Notes under the pieces: generated by a model | What the model was told of the DNA's origin: nothing | What the model saw: only the letters and a program-made list of their open reading frames with translations | The model's database searches: none | In this document: in pieces, positions 1-7,169 of the stretch | Layout: each line of letters starts with the position of its first letter | Numbering within the stretch: the first letter of the stretch is position 1 | NCBI GenBank assembly: GCA_903913345.1 | Contig: CAIWLA010000060.1 | Coordinates: forward strand, 1 to 12,268 | DNA: 12,268 nucleotides | DNA from: an uncultured Magnetococcales bacterium | Lineage (GTDB): Bacteria; Pseudomonadota; Magnetococcia; Magnetococcales; Magnetaquicoccaceae | Direction: 5' to 3' | Made by a program: the position numbers and the translations under genes

Positions 1-4
1 ATCC

Positions 5-10
5 CCTCCT
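5..10 (-). promoter_or_regulatory. Shine-Dalgarno of a gene starting beyond the left edge
   Basis: Read on the minus strand, the last bases before the window edge are purine-rich and contain AGGAGG, a consensus ribosome binding site, 53 bases after the stop of the CYTH-CHAD gene. No minus-strand start codon with suitable spacing lies inside the window. The natural reading is that a third gene of the same operon starts within a few bases of the edge. That gene cannot be identified from here. Confidence 0.45.
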
Positions 11-62
11 GGACCTCCCTGACAGTATGGTCTTTCAACAAAAATTCGAATGTCAACACCCC

Positions 63-1742
63 CTAATGCCAGAAGGATGTCTTGCTGGAAAACTGCTCCC
101 ATTCCCGGCTCGCATCCAACAGATGTCGATGAATACGGGCCTCCTGCCACGCCTGAATGGGATGATTCGCGCTCCCCTCTTTGGTGTTCACCCCCCGCGT
201 CAGAAAACGACTGCTGGTTTGTACATGCACCAGGAGATGAGTCGTGTGTTGCACCCGGTTCAAGGATTCCTGGAAAGAGATGCGGGATTCCGACGGTTTC
301 GCGCGCGCGCCTGTCTCCTGCCGCTTGTTGGCAAAGAGATCCGCAAACAGAATCGTGGCATGGGCCATGCGGTCGATGTCATCCCGCAACGCGCAGAGGG
401 CTGCCAAATCCATGCCGCTCCATTTGCGTCCCCGCTTGCGTACCTGGGCATGGCTTTCCTGCAACCAGTTTGTCGCCAGTCGCCCAATCGGCATCTCCAA
501 CTCTTCCCTTTGCACGGGATCGGATAAAAATTCCCACAGGGTGCCGGTCAGCCAGCTTTCCATTCCCAGTACCAGACGGGCATAGCGAAAGGAGGTCAAT
601 GCCCGTTCCAACCGTTTGATGGCCAGGATGAGACCGTTTTTGGTCTTGAGGAGCATCTCTTCCAAACCCGGATGGGTGGCAAACTGCTCCGTCAAGGGTT
701 CGAGGGTCTCCTGCAGGAGCATCTGACACGCCTGCACCAGGGTCAACTCTTTCAGCAACCAACCGGTCTCTTCCTCCAACTCCGTGCCGATCTCCCTGGG
801 GAAGAGGGGGTCATACAAAGACAACAGGGCGTGCAGGCGACCGGTGGTTTGAAACAGCAATGGCACTCCGGCCAGTTTGGCCTGTTTGCCGCCATACAAG
901 ACAATGCATTGATATTCCTGAAGGCGTCGCAGCAGACCCGAACACAGATGAACAAACGCCTGACGGGCCGTCATGTCGCTCTGCACAGGAGACCATTCCT
1001 CATCCGGTTTGGCCTCGTCTGTGGTACCACTGGCCTTGATCTTTTGGTCAACCGGGGGTATGAGCAACGTGGGATCCAGCCAGGCAAAGCCCCGTGTCAC
1101 CGGGGTCATGCCGATCAATCCCGGTCCACTCTTCTCCCGGTAGTCGATTTTTTCAGGGCCGGTCTTTTCATGCAGGAAGAGAGAATAGGCCAGATCCAAC
1201 GCGGTTTGAAACCAGCGGGCCAAAGGACCGGCCTGATGTTCAAAGACCAGTTCATGAAAAGGATGGCGGGTGGCACCAAACTTGAGATAACCTCTCTCTT
1301 CCCTCAGGAGGATAGATACACCACCTGGGAAATGGATTGACCATGTTTGTTCCCGGCAATGCAGCGTAAAAACGGGGGCCAGGTTTCTGGCATCACTGCC
1401 ATTCAACGTGGGAAACAGGGGGGTCTTGCGGATGGTTTTCAGATCCAATTGTTGGTCGGGTACGGCAGTTTCCACCCATTTTGTCTCCTGCCCTGACCCC
1501 TCTTCCAGGCCAAGTCGCTGTATCCACTGTTCGCCTCGACGGTTCAGGGTGAGTGCGACACGGTTTCGATACAACTGCAAATCGGGTGTATCATAGTGGA
1601 TTTCATTGCGTTCTTGAACAGGGGCCGCCTCCCCGCCAGCGGCACGAATAATGGGATGATGGTGCAGCAGCGGTCCTGCTCCCGACGGCAACGGTACCGT
1701 GCTTAAATCCAGTCGAATCCACTTGTGCAACGTCAGAGCCAT
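63..1742 (-). CDS. CYTH-CHAD domain protein, probably degenerate at its active site
   Basis: Protein of 559 residues, second gene of the minus-strand operon. Residues about 1-205 resemble a CYTH triphosphate-tunnel domain: the block around residues 48-78 (HYDTPDLQLYRNRVALTLNRRG) follows the YFDTPD..L....LRVR pattern. Residues about 258-540 look like a helical CHAD domain, with a typical late helix WSGMDLAALCALRDDI at 441-456. CYTH enzymes hydrolyse triphosphates, and CHAD domains bind polyphosphate. Here the N-terminal ExExK motif is not visible (HKWIRLDL instead), and the usual CHAD histidine/arginine pairs are largely missing, for example cysteine in place of histidine at 450. It may therefore bind rather than hydrolyse its ligand, or have a new role. 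The start is supported by AGGAGG five bases upstream of the ATG. The stop of the ZorA-like gene is 20 bases away, so co-transcription is likely. Domain assignment is by eye. Confidence 0.8.
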   Translation of the reverse strand: MALTLHKWIRLDLSTVPLPSGAGPLLHHHPIIRAAGGEAAPVQERNEIHYDTPDLQLYRNRVALTLNRRGEQWIQRLGLEEGSGQETKWVETAVPDQQLDLKTIRKTPLFPTLNGSDARNLAPVFTLHCREQTWSIHFPGGVSILLREERGYLKFGATRHPFHELVFEHQAGPLARWFQTALDLAYSLFLHEKTGPEKIDYREKSGPGLIGMTPVTRGFAWLDPTLLIPPVDQKIKASGTTDEAKPDEEWSPVQSDMTARQAFVHLCSGLLRRLQEYQCIVLYGGKQAKLAGVPLLFQTTGRLHALLSLYDPLFPREIGTELEEETGWLLKELTLVQACQMLLQETLEPLTEQFATHPGLEEMLLKTKNGLILAIKRLERALTSFRYARLVLGMESWLTGTLWEFLSDPVQREELEMPIGRLATNWLQESHAQVRKRGRKWSGMDLAALCALRDDIDRMAHATILFADLFANKRQETGARAKPSESRISFQESLNRVQHTTHLLVHVQTSSRFLTRGVNTKEGSANHPIQAWQEARIHRHLLDASREWEQFSSKTSFWH

Positions 1743-1762
1743 GGCGACCTCCTGGGGCCGTG

Positions 1763-4474
1763 TTACTTGGTTCGCAGCCGTCTGCGCAAGGCTTCCAGAC
1801 GTTCGCCCAACATTTCAATAAAAACCGTCTGTTCCTGACCAACGGTATTGATGACCTCCTCCAATACCCGCCCCAATTCGGATACCTTTTTGACCATTTG
1901 CTGCGTGCTTTCCTCATTCTTGCTGAGCAACCCATCGCGCATTCCATCGAGATCCTGGCTCAAGCTCTGGTTCAAGTCGTCAATGACCTGGGCCAGATGG
2001 GTGTGGTGGGTGCTGACGTGAGAGATGACTTCGGATATTTTCTGATCTATCTTTTGATCTTTTTCCTTTTCCGTGCGCGAGACATCCGCGCGCCACCCTT
2101 CCATGGTGGAGACGATGGTGTTGCGTTCCGATGCCAACCGTTCCCGCAGTTCGAACAGACCGACGGAGAGGGTGCCAAAGGTCTGTTCCAGACGGGCGAA
2201 CAAAACCTCTGCCACCTTTTCGGCCATCTCCTGTCCGGATTCTGCCTTGGGCTGTTCCTGAAGAGTGGTCTGCAACGTCTGGGAAAAGTGGCTGGCCAGT
2301 TGTTGCACAATCAAACCGATGTTGTGCGCATGTTGTGCGTTCTGTTCTTTGAATTGAAGGATTTCCTGTTCCAGGGTGTCAAACCGGTCTGCCATCTGGC
2401 CGGTGGCCTCCCGGAGTGGATGGACAATTCCCTCTTCCATGCCCGTGCGCCATGCCCGGATCTCCGTGAGCAGGAGCGACATGTCGCCTTTGTCCGGCAC
2501 CTGTCCGATCACCGCGTTCAGGGTGTGATGCACACCGCGCCAGGCTTCGGTCTGGTGGCCCTGTTCCGATTGTATCCATTGCATGAACTCCTCTCTGGAA
2601 GGGAGGGTTTGCAGGCGGGCCTCCAGGGTGTTGGTCCACTGCTGGAGGGTGGACTCCTGTGCCTGCAACGTCTCCTGGAGGCGTTGATGGAGCCTCTCTT
2701 CGGAAGGCTTTTGGGCGATCATCTCTTGCAGGGAGTGGTTCCAGGCCTGGAGGGCCGAGGTCTGACCCTCCAGGGCGTTGCCCAGTCGGGTGGCGATCTC
2801 TTCCGTGCCCCCTCGATCCTGGCCGACCTGTTGCCGTTGTCGGTTGGTCTGCTCCCAGTGGGCCTCCATTTTCTCCAGCCAGGCCAACAGGCTGCCTTGA
2901 TCCTTGCCGGCCTGTTGCCGTTGTCGGCTGGCCTGCTCCATGTGGGCCTCCACCTTTTCCAGCCAGGCCAACACACTGCCCTGATCCTTGCCGGTCTGTT
3001 GCCACTGGCGGTTGGTCTGTTCGAGATGGGCATCCAGTCTGGTCAGGAAGGGCAATGTGTTGCCCTGATCCTGGTTGATCTGTTGCAGTTGGCGGTTGGT
3101 CTGTTCAACATGGGCGTCCACTCTCTCCAGCCAGGAGAGACGTTCTCCCTGCTCCCTGTTGATCTGTTGCAGTTGGCGGTTGGTCTGCTCGAAATGGGCA
3201 TCCATCCTTTCGAGAAGGAGCAATTGGCGGCGCAAAAGATCCTGCATGGCCGTATGGTTTTGGGCCATTTCCGTTCTGGAACTGACAACGGCATGGGCAA
3301 ACTCCCCCAACGCCACATCCAGGCGTTCGCCCACGGAAAGCAACTGAATTTCAAAGGCGCGTCCTTCTTCACGACGACGACCCTGTGTCTCGGAGGTCCG
3401 GTTCAGAACCTGGGAGAATTCCAGCAAAAAATGGTTCAAAACCATCCTGAACGCCTCTGCGTTGTCCGGCACCTTGCCGAGCAACTGGGCGTTGGATTCC
3501 AGAGGCGGTATGGAGGGAGAGCGGGTTTGAGAGTCCAGATGGGTCTGTGCCGTCAGGCTGGCCGTCAAACGGCCGAGTTCCCGTTGGAGTTGCTGAAATC
3601 CGAATTGACCATCGTGGACCAGGTGAGCCAGATATTCCGGCTCAATACCGGCCCGGAAGAGGTCATCCATGTAATGTTGCAAGGTGGCGATCTGGGCATA
3701 ACGCCAATGCAGGAGAAACTTTTCAATGATGGTGACCAGGATGGCGGAAAAAATGGCGAAAAAAGAGGCGATAAAGGCCGTGGTGATACCGGAGAAAAGA
3801 TTTTTCAATTGATAGGTGATCTGTTGGGCCTCGACTGATGGGTTGAATTCACTGAGTCCCAGCAAAATGCCCGCAAAGGTGCTGACGATCCCTGCACCGG
3901 TCAGGATACCCGGCAGGTGACGAAAAAATTCCACGCGCATGGGCACATCGACCAGGGCCTGGGTGCTGAAGATGGTTTCCGCCGCAATGGTGGAACGGTA
4001 TTGTATCCGTGGGGCCTCGCCGGGAAGGGTCTCCAGGGTCTGCCGATGCAGGGTTTCGGCATACTCGCGCCAGAGGCGTGTCATTCTGGGATAATAGAGC
4101 CAATGCCAGGCAATCGGGATCTCTTCCGGGTTGGATTCGGATGGGCGCATCAGACGGCCGTTGCGGCGTGCCCTCTCGATGCTGTTTCTGACCAGGGCCA
4201 ACCGTACAAAATCTTGCAGTGCCTGCCAGACATAGCCGATCAGAAAAAACAGCAAAAACCCGGCGAGTACACCCGCCAGGGTAAAGACAATCATGTTGTT
4301 CGTCTGGTGTTGGAGCGGAATACGCAGAAAATCGGGCAGCAGGTCAAAACCGGGAATCTCTCCCAGACTCTTTTCCTGGGAGACCTGATAACCGACGAAG
4401 GTGGCCAGGCCGATGAGCGTCCACGTCCACAACGTGGAGATCAAGGCCAAAAAGAGGGTGAGAGCATTGCCCAT
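1763..4474 (-). CDS. ZorA-like MotA/TolQ/ExbB-family proton channel protein with long coiled-coil tail
   Basis: Protein of 903 residues. Four hydrophobic segments are visible, at about 5-29, 61-85, 185-208 and 226-251. The last two carry the MotA/TolQ/ExbB signature, including HLPGILTGAGIVSTFAGILL (186-205) and GITTAFIASFFAIFSAILVT (229-248), which closely recalls ZorA. In that family the channel forms a pentamer around a ZorB/MotB-like dimer and uses ion flow to drive a motor. Everything after residue 260 is soluble, Gln/Glu-rich and mostly predicted coiled coil, as in the ZorA tail. It includes five 28-residue repeats at 421-560. Total length suits ZorA, which is commonly 700 or more residues. 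An AAAAGG sequence lies six bases before the start. A CYTH-CHAD gene follows and no ZorB is visible in the window. A channel protein of another MotA/TolQ system is the alternative. Confidence 0.75.
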   Translation of the reverse strand: MGNALTLFLALISTLWTWTLIGLATFVGYQVSQEKSLGEIPGFDLLPDFLRIPLQHQTNNMIVFTLAGVLAGFLLFFLIGYVWQALQDFVRLALVRNSIERARRNGRLMRPSESNPEEIPIAWHWLYYPRMTRLWREYAETLHRQTLETLPGEAPRIQYRSTIAAETIFSTQALVDVPMRVEFFRHLPGILTGAGIVSTFAGILLGLSEFNPSVEAQQITYQLKNLFSGITTAFIASFFAIFSAILVTIIEKFLLHWRYAQIATLQHYMDDLFRAGIEPEYLAHLVHDGQFGFQQLQRELGRLTASLTAQTHLDSQTRSPSIPPLESNAQLLGKVPDNAEAFRMVLNHFLLEFSQVLNRTSETQGRRREEGRAFEIQLLSVGERLDVALGEFAHAVVSSRTEMAQNHTAMQDLLRRQLLLLERMDAHFEQTNRQLQQINREQGERLSWLERVDAHVEQTNRQLQQINQDQGNTLPFLTRLDAHLEQTNRQWQQTGKDQGSVLAWLEKVEAHMEQASRQRQQAGKDQGSLLAWLEKMEAHWEQTNRQRQQVGQDRGGTEEIATRLGNALEGQTSALQAWNHSLQEMIAQKPSEERLHQRLQETLQAQESTLQQWTNTLEARLQTLPSREEFMQWIQSEQGHQTEAWRGVHHTLNAVIGQVPDKGDMSLLLTEIRAWRTGMEEGIVHPLREATGQMADRFDTLEQEILQFKEQNAQHAHNIGLIVQQLASHFSQTLQTTLQEQPKAESGQEMAEKVAEVLFARLEQTFGTLSVGLFELRERLASERNTIVSTMEGWRADVSRTEKEKDQKIDQKISEVISHVSTHHTHLAQVIDDLNQSLSQDLDGMRDGLLSKNEESTQQMVKKVSELGRVLEEVINTVGQEQTVFIEMLGERLEALRRRLRTK
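2795..3214 (-). repeat. Five 84-bp tandem repeats encoding 28-residue coiled-coil units
   Basis: Residues 421-448, 449-476, 477-504, 505-532 and 533-560 of the ZorA-like protein are copies of one 28-residue unit, four heptads long. The shared core is L(E/T)(R/K)x(D/E)AHxEQ(T/A)(N/S)RQxQQ. Neighbouring copies are also very alike in DNA, which suggests expansion by duplication and possible length variation between strains. The fifth copy has drifted at its end. Confidence 0.9.
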
Positions 4475-4493
4475 TGCATACCTTTTCTGCTGA

Positions 4494-4521
4494 ATTTAAA
4501 AAGGTGATCGAGTGTGTTCAA
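4494..4521 (-). promoter_or_regulatory. Candidate sigma-70 promoter for the ZorA-like operon
   Basis: On the minus strand, TTGAAC (4521-4516) and TTAAAT (4499-4494) are separated by 16 bases, each matching four of six consensus positions. The -10 ends about 19 bases before the start codon, leaving a very short leader that still includes the AAAAGG ribosome binding site. The match is weak, and a promoter further upstream is equally possible. Confidence 0.25.
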
Positions 4522-4610
4522 GAGGTGGACGACCGATCAGGGTTCACGATGCGGCCCAGGTATCCGTTATAGCACAACCATACGGGGGGTGACAGGATAA
4601 AGAATCGATC

Positions 4611-4628
4611 GGTTGCCAACGGGCAACC
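4611..4628. repeat. Short perfect hairpin in the divergent intergenic region
   Basis: GGTTGCC and GGCAACC form a 7-bp perfect stem with an AACG loop. No T-run follows on either strand, so it is not a standard terminator. It lies about 140 bases upstream of the ZorA-like start and could be an operator or an RNA hairpin. No function can be assigned. Confidence 0.4.
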
Positions 4629-4756
4629 CGCTGTTCCACCGGCGAGGATGGCGACCGAAGAGTCCATCACCGCCCGCATGCAGTGAGTCCTGCCGTGGGG
4701 ATCTGTCTCCTCCATCCTTTTTCCTGGCCTGTGCAGATGCGATTGGTTATGGCACG

Positions 4757-4787
4757 TTGCCCCGACATTCATTCTTTGACTTATAAT
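4757..4787 (+). promoter_or_regulatory. Candidate promoter with consensus -10 box
   Basis: A perfect TATAAT lies at 4782-4787. The best -35 is TTGCCC at 4757-4762 with a 19-base spacer, which is longer than ideal. Transcription would start near 4795 and run rightward through the structured stretch to the terminator at 5030 and on to the small gene at 5072. Confidence 0.35.
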
Positions 4788-4861
4788 CCCGCCGGTCCAG
4801 TCGCCAGACAACCACACGGCACGGTCTGTTCATCCGGCCTCTTTGCCGCCGCAGCGGAGGG

Positions 4862-4899
4862 GGAAAACCGGGTAAAAAATATTTTTCAGGCGGTTTTCC
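4862..4899. repeat. 9-bp inverted repeat around an A/T tract
   Basis: GGAAAACCG (4862-4870) and CGGTTTTCC (4891-4899) are perfect reverse complements. The 20-base centre contains AAAAAATATTTTT, itself nearly palindromic. It could be a protein-binding operator or a stem of the candidate RNA. Confidence 0.6.
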
Positions 4900-4999
4900 T
4901 GTGGACTTCATGACTTACGGAACCCCCTCGTTTTGGGCCTGCATGCAACCATTGACACCCCCACGGCACTCTGTCAATCTCCCCGACCTTGAGGGGAAC

Positions 5000-5030
5000 A
5001 CTGTCATTATCACAATGCAGTCTTTTTTTT
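5000..5030 (+). terminator. Intrinsic terminator upstream of the small gene at 5072
   Basis: ACTG-T-CATT (5000-5008) pairs with AATG-CAGT (5014-5021), an 8-bp stem with one bulged T and an ATCAC loop, followed by C and eight T residues (5023-5030). The stem is only half GC, so strength is moderate. It points rightward, has no gene upstream on that strand, and sits 41 bases before the next start codon. That fits either the end of a small RNA or a leader attenuator. Confidence 0.55.
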
Positions 5031-5071
5031 AGAAACGCCAACATGCTGGCCTGTACCGGGGGGTAAAACAG

Positions 5072-5353
5072 ATGGGAATATATGATGATAGCAAACTCGC
5101 GAGATCCGCACAGGCCGCCATGGATTCGGTGGATGAGCAGTTGCGAAAGAACCATCCACCTGAAACGAAAGAGACTTATGACCGCCTGCTTTCCCAGGGT
5201 TACGGCGACCAGGATGCGCGGCGGCTCATTGCCTCTGCGGTGGCGAGCGAGTCATTCATGGTCCTCACCCACGAAGAGCGGTTTGATCTGGCGCGCTATA
5301 TCGCCACCTTGAGAAACCTGCCAAGAGTGCCGACCAGCTATGCATGGACATGA
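5072..5353 (+). CDS. Small helical protein of unknown function
   Basis: Protein of 93 residues, with no signal peptide or membrane segment. It is charged and looks all-helical. The block YDRLLSQGYGDQDARRLIAS (36-55), followed by a second helix with ERFDLARYIATLRNLP (69-84), has the style of small conserved bacterial proteins of about 90 residues, but I cannot name the family. The ATG is preceded by a run of six G (5058-5063) at eight bases, a good ribosome binding site. It stands alone: an intrinsic terminator lies just upstream, and about 500 bases without a gene follow. Expression may be controlled by that terminator. The helical pattern and the ribosome binding site are what make it credible as a gene. 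Confidence 0.65.
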   Translation: MGIYDDSKLARSAQAAMDSVDEQLRKNHPPETKETYDRLLSQGYGDQDARRLIASAVASESFMVLTHEERFDLARYIATLRNLPRVPTSYAWT

Positions 5354-5859
5354 AAAATATTTGTTTGCAATGAGTCAATAAAAGAAATATTCCATCCGGG
5401 TGGCGGTGGTGCCGGACATCCGTTGCCTGTTTTCTCCATGCCGGTCATTTCCAGCCGATGTTCCGGGACAAACCGCTCCAGGGTGAGGCGCGTGGTGCGG
5501 GTCTACCACCTCCGGTTCCGTTGCCAGGGGACCAGCCACCCGGTTGGGCCAGGCTTCCCTGGCCGCCTGGGTCGCACCTCCCCGACTGAACGCCGCTGCA
5601 TCCCTCTCGTTATGATTTTCCTCGATTCAAAATTCCTCAATTTATCTCTCTGATCTGCTTCTGACAACCGCTTGGCCGATCGAGAACACCTGGATTTGCA
5701 TGGTGGAATGGTCATGAATGTGGGCTGACTTTTTTTCGTGCATTTTTGGCCAAGGCGTCTTAGAATGCGCAGAGAACGGTGCCTCGAATGAAAACTTGCC
5801 TTTCAAACAAACAAGTTAACGATAGTCAATGATCCAGAACGGCGTGCGGGGGAGTGATC
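5354..5859. other. Intergenic stretch without a convincing gene
   Basis: No reading frame here has protein-like composition and a ribosome binding site. It contains a strong 7-bp hairpin, GGCCAGG (5547-5553) with CCTGGCC (5558-5564) and a CTTC loop, without a T-run. It also has TCCGG/CCGGA arms near 5395-5420 and T-rich tracts near 5729-5748. The pilin operon promoter should lie in the last 150 bases, but I see no convincing -35/-10 pair and no sigma-54 GG-N10-GC element. Confidence 0.5.
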
Positions 5860-6531
5860 GTGAAAGGGGACAGAGCGGGTTTCACCTTGATTGAACTCAT
5901 GGTCGTCGTGGCCATCATCGGCGTACTGGCCGCCATTGGCATCCCCAGAATGACCAGTATGATCCTGACGGGACATTTGGCCGAGGCCAAACCCTATCTG
6001 ATGGCCATTGCGGCGAAGGAGCGGGTTTATAAAACGCAACATGGCGGTTATTACACGCCGAAACCGGGGGATTCGGACGCCGGTTCGGCGACCTGTCCAA
6101 CTCTTGTGTCCGAGTCATGTCTGGAAAGTAATTTGGGCGTCAATCTCAAGGATGCAGGTGATTTTTGTTTTGTGGTACGTAACGCCGACAACACATTAAT
6201 CAGCACATCAGGCAATGTTGTTGCCCCTGCGGTTAATGGGGATCGCTTTGAGGTGTGGGCCATTTTGAACAATCAGGCGGTGGCCGTCAATCCCACGCTC
6301 AACGTCAACCCGGCACCGGCCTCCGGTGCCGTGACCTGCACACTGACGCCCAACAAGCAGGGACCAAACGGTTGGGTGGGGGCGGCTGGTACGGTGGGTG
6401 GACAGGGGCGGGTTGTGGTGTTGCGGTATCCGCCGACCGCCAGTGGTTTGGACACGGCGGCTCGCAGTGGACGCGCTGGCGTTTTTCTGGATTGGATAGA
6501 CGGCATCAGCATAAGCGATCCCCTTCTGTGA
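5860..6531 (+). CDS. Type IV pilin-like prepilin (first gene of pilin operon)
   Basis: Prepilin of 223 residues with leader MKGDRAG, cut by prepilin peptidase before Phe8. The mature N-terminus FTLIELMVVVAIIGVLAAIG has the invariant Glu at +5 and a full hydrophobic helix. The C-terminal region is a globular domain with four cysteines (in SATCP, ESCLE, DFCFV and VTCTL), likely paired outside the membrane. I chose the GTG at 5860 because GGGGGAG (5847-5853) sits six bases upstream and the result is a classical MK leader. A GTG six bases earlier would abut the ribosome binding site. The protein is larger than many major pilins, so it may be a minor pilin or an MSHA-type pilin. The next gene starts inside its stop codon (TGATG). 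Confidence 0.88.
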   Translation: MKGDRAGFTLIELMVVVAIIGVLAAIGIPRMTSMILTGHLAEAKPYLMAIAAKERVYKTQHGGYYTPKPGDSDAGSATCPTLVSESCLESNLGVNLKDAGDFCFVVRNADNTLISTSGNVVAPAVNGDRFEVWAILNNQAVAVNPTLNVNPAPASGAVTCTLTPNKQGPNGWVGAAGTVGGQGRVVVLRYPPTASGLDTAARSGRAGVFLDWIDGISISDPLL

Positions 6532-7121
6532 TGGCCATGGTTGCATGCAGCAGGCATAAAAGGAAATCGAATCGGGGGTTTACCCTGGTCGAGATCATGG
6601 TCAGCATGGTGCTGACCGGTATCCTGGTCGCTGGCATGGTCGGGGTGTGGGGGATGGTCGCCGAGCAGTTTTTTCGGCTGTCGTTGCGGCAGAAGGCCGT
6701 CTTTGTCCTGCATGGGCATATGGAGCGGTTGGCGCAGTTGTATCGTTTGGATAGTGCTGCGGCTGACGCGATGGTTACGACGATTTCGGATGGGTCGAAA
6801 TTTTTAAAGATCACTGCTCCAGCAGTGAAATCATTGGCCGATTTTACATCGGGGGCGGTGGGGAGCGATGGATTCATTTTCCTGGCTCTGACAGGAGATC
6901 GGAATGTGGTTTGGTTGGACCGAGAGAAGGGTGTGACTGCGCAATTGCATTGGATAGAGGAGAATCTCTACCCGAACTGTGCCGGTACAACGGGTAATTG
7001 TCAACTCTTAACGTTATATCTGGATTATCCGTATCGCTTTAATAAAACCACAGGCAATAACCCCTCGATAGATCCGGTGGAGACGATTTCTGTCAAAACC
7101 ATTGTGGGACAACGTCAATGA
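6531..7121 (+). CDS. Type IV pilus/MSHA-type pseudopilin
   Basis: Prepilin of 196 residues with a basic leader MAMVACSRHKRKSNRG, cleaved before Phe17. The mature N-terminus GFTLVEIMVSMVLTGILVAG has Glu at +5. The mature part is long and polar with a single Cys pair (NCAGTTGNC). Such minor pseudopilins (PilV, PilW or MshD type) prime or cap pilus assembly; I cannot choose between them. The ATG at 6531 shares a base with the previous stop and no strong ribosome binding site precedes it, which indicates translational coupling. An ATG at 6537 is an alternative. Its stop overlaps, as ATGA, the orphan start at 7118 of the gene that originally followed. Confidence 0.85.
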   Translation: MAMVACSRHKRKSNRGFTLVEIMVSMVLTGILVAGMVGVWGMVAEQFFRLSLRQKAVFVLHGHMERLAQLYRLDSAAADAMVTTISDGSKFLKITAPAVKSLADFTSGAVGSDGFIFLALTGDRNVVWLDREKGVTAQLHWIEENLYPNCAGTTGNCQLLTLYLDYPYRFNKTTGNNPSIDPVETISVKTIVGQRQ

Positions 7122-7162
7122 AACGCGCCAAATTGAATCGATTGACGGTTGCGAGGAATTAA
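7118..7162 (+). pseudogene. Orphaned leader codons of the interrupted PilW-like prepilin gene
   Basis: An ATG at 7118 overlaps the preceding pseudopilin stop as ATGA, the same coupling seen at 9845. It opens a frame of 14 codons, MKRAKLNRLTVARN, then TAA. Its basic, short composition is what a prepilin leader looks like just before the GFTLxE site, but no such site follows here. A pilin lacking an obvious start of its own, beginning SSGFTLVEV, appears 2.1 kb downstream. I infer that this is the original 5' end of that gene, cut off by an insertion. Confidence 0.6.
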
Positions 7163-7169
7163 AAGGTCC

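Larger units (their letters stand above)
4795..5030 (+). ncRNA. Candidate structured RNA: small RNA or terminator-controlled leader
   Basis: Between a consensus -10 box and an intrinsic terminator lie about 235 bases without a credible gene but with several perfect stems. They are CAGAC/GTCTG (4805-4809 with 4824-4828), GGAAAACCG/CGGTTTTCC (4862-4870 with 4891-4899), ATTGACA/TGTCAAT (4951-4957 with 4972-4978) and TCCCC/GGGGA (4980-4984 with 4993-4997). The first and third have 14-base loops that both contain CACGGCAC. The ATTGACA strand could instead pair with TGTCA at 5002-5006 inside the terminator stem, which would be an antiterminator arrangement. I do not recognise a known riboswitch or small RNA family. 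The call rests on structure read by eye only. Confidence 0.3.

Noticed and set aside
1760..3838. Plus-strand open frame of 692 codons opposite the ZorA-like gene
   Set aside because: It mirrors the coiled-coil gene codon by codon. Its translation is leucine/glycine-rich and repetitive only because the sense strand is, and the sense frame has real membrane and channel motifs.
4518..4817. Minus-strand frame of 99 codons in the divergent gap
   Set aside because: Its composition is not protein-like, it has no convincing ribosome binding site, and it overlaps the consensus -10 box and hairpins.
5423..5653. Plus-strand frame of 76 codons in the 5354-5859 gap
   Set aside because: It is rich in Arg, Ser and Pro as random GC-rich sequence would be, it has no ribosome binding site, and a minus-strand frame overlaps it with equal merit.
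6255..6530. Upstream extension of the second pseudopilin frame
   Set aside because: It lies entirely inside the first pilin in another frame. A prepilin leader needs to be short, and the ATG at 6531 gives one.
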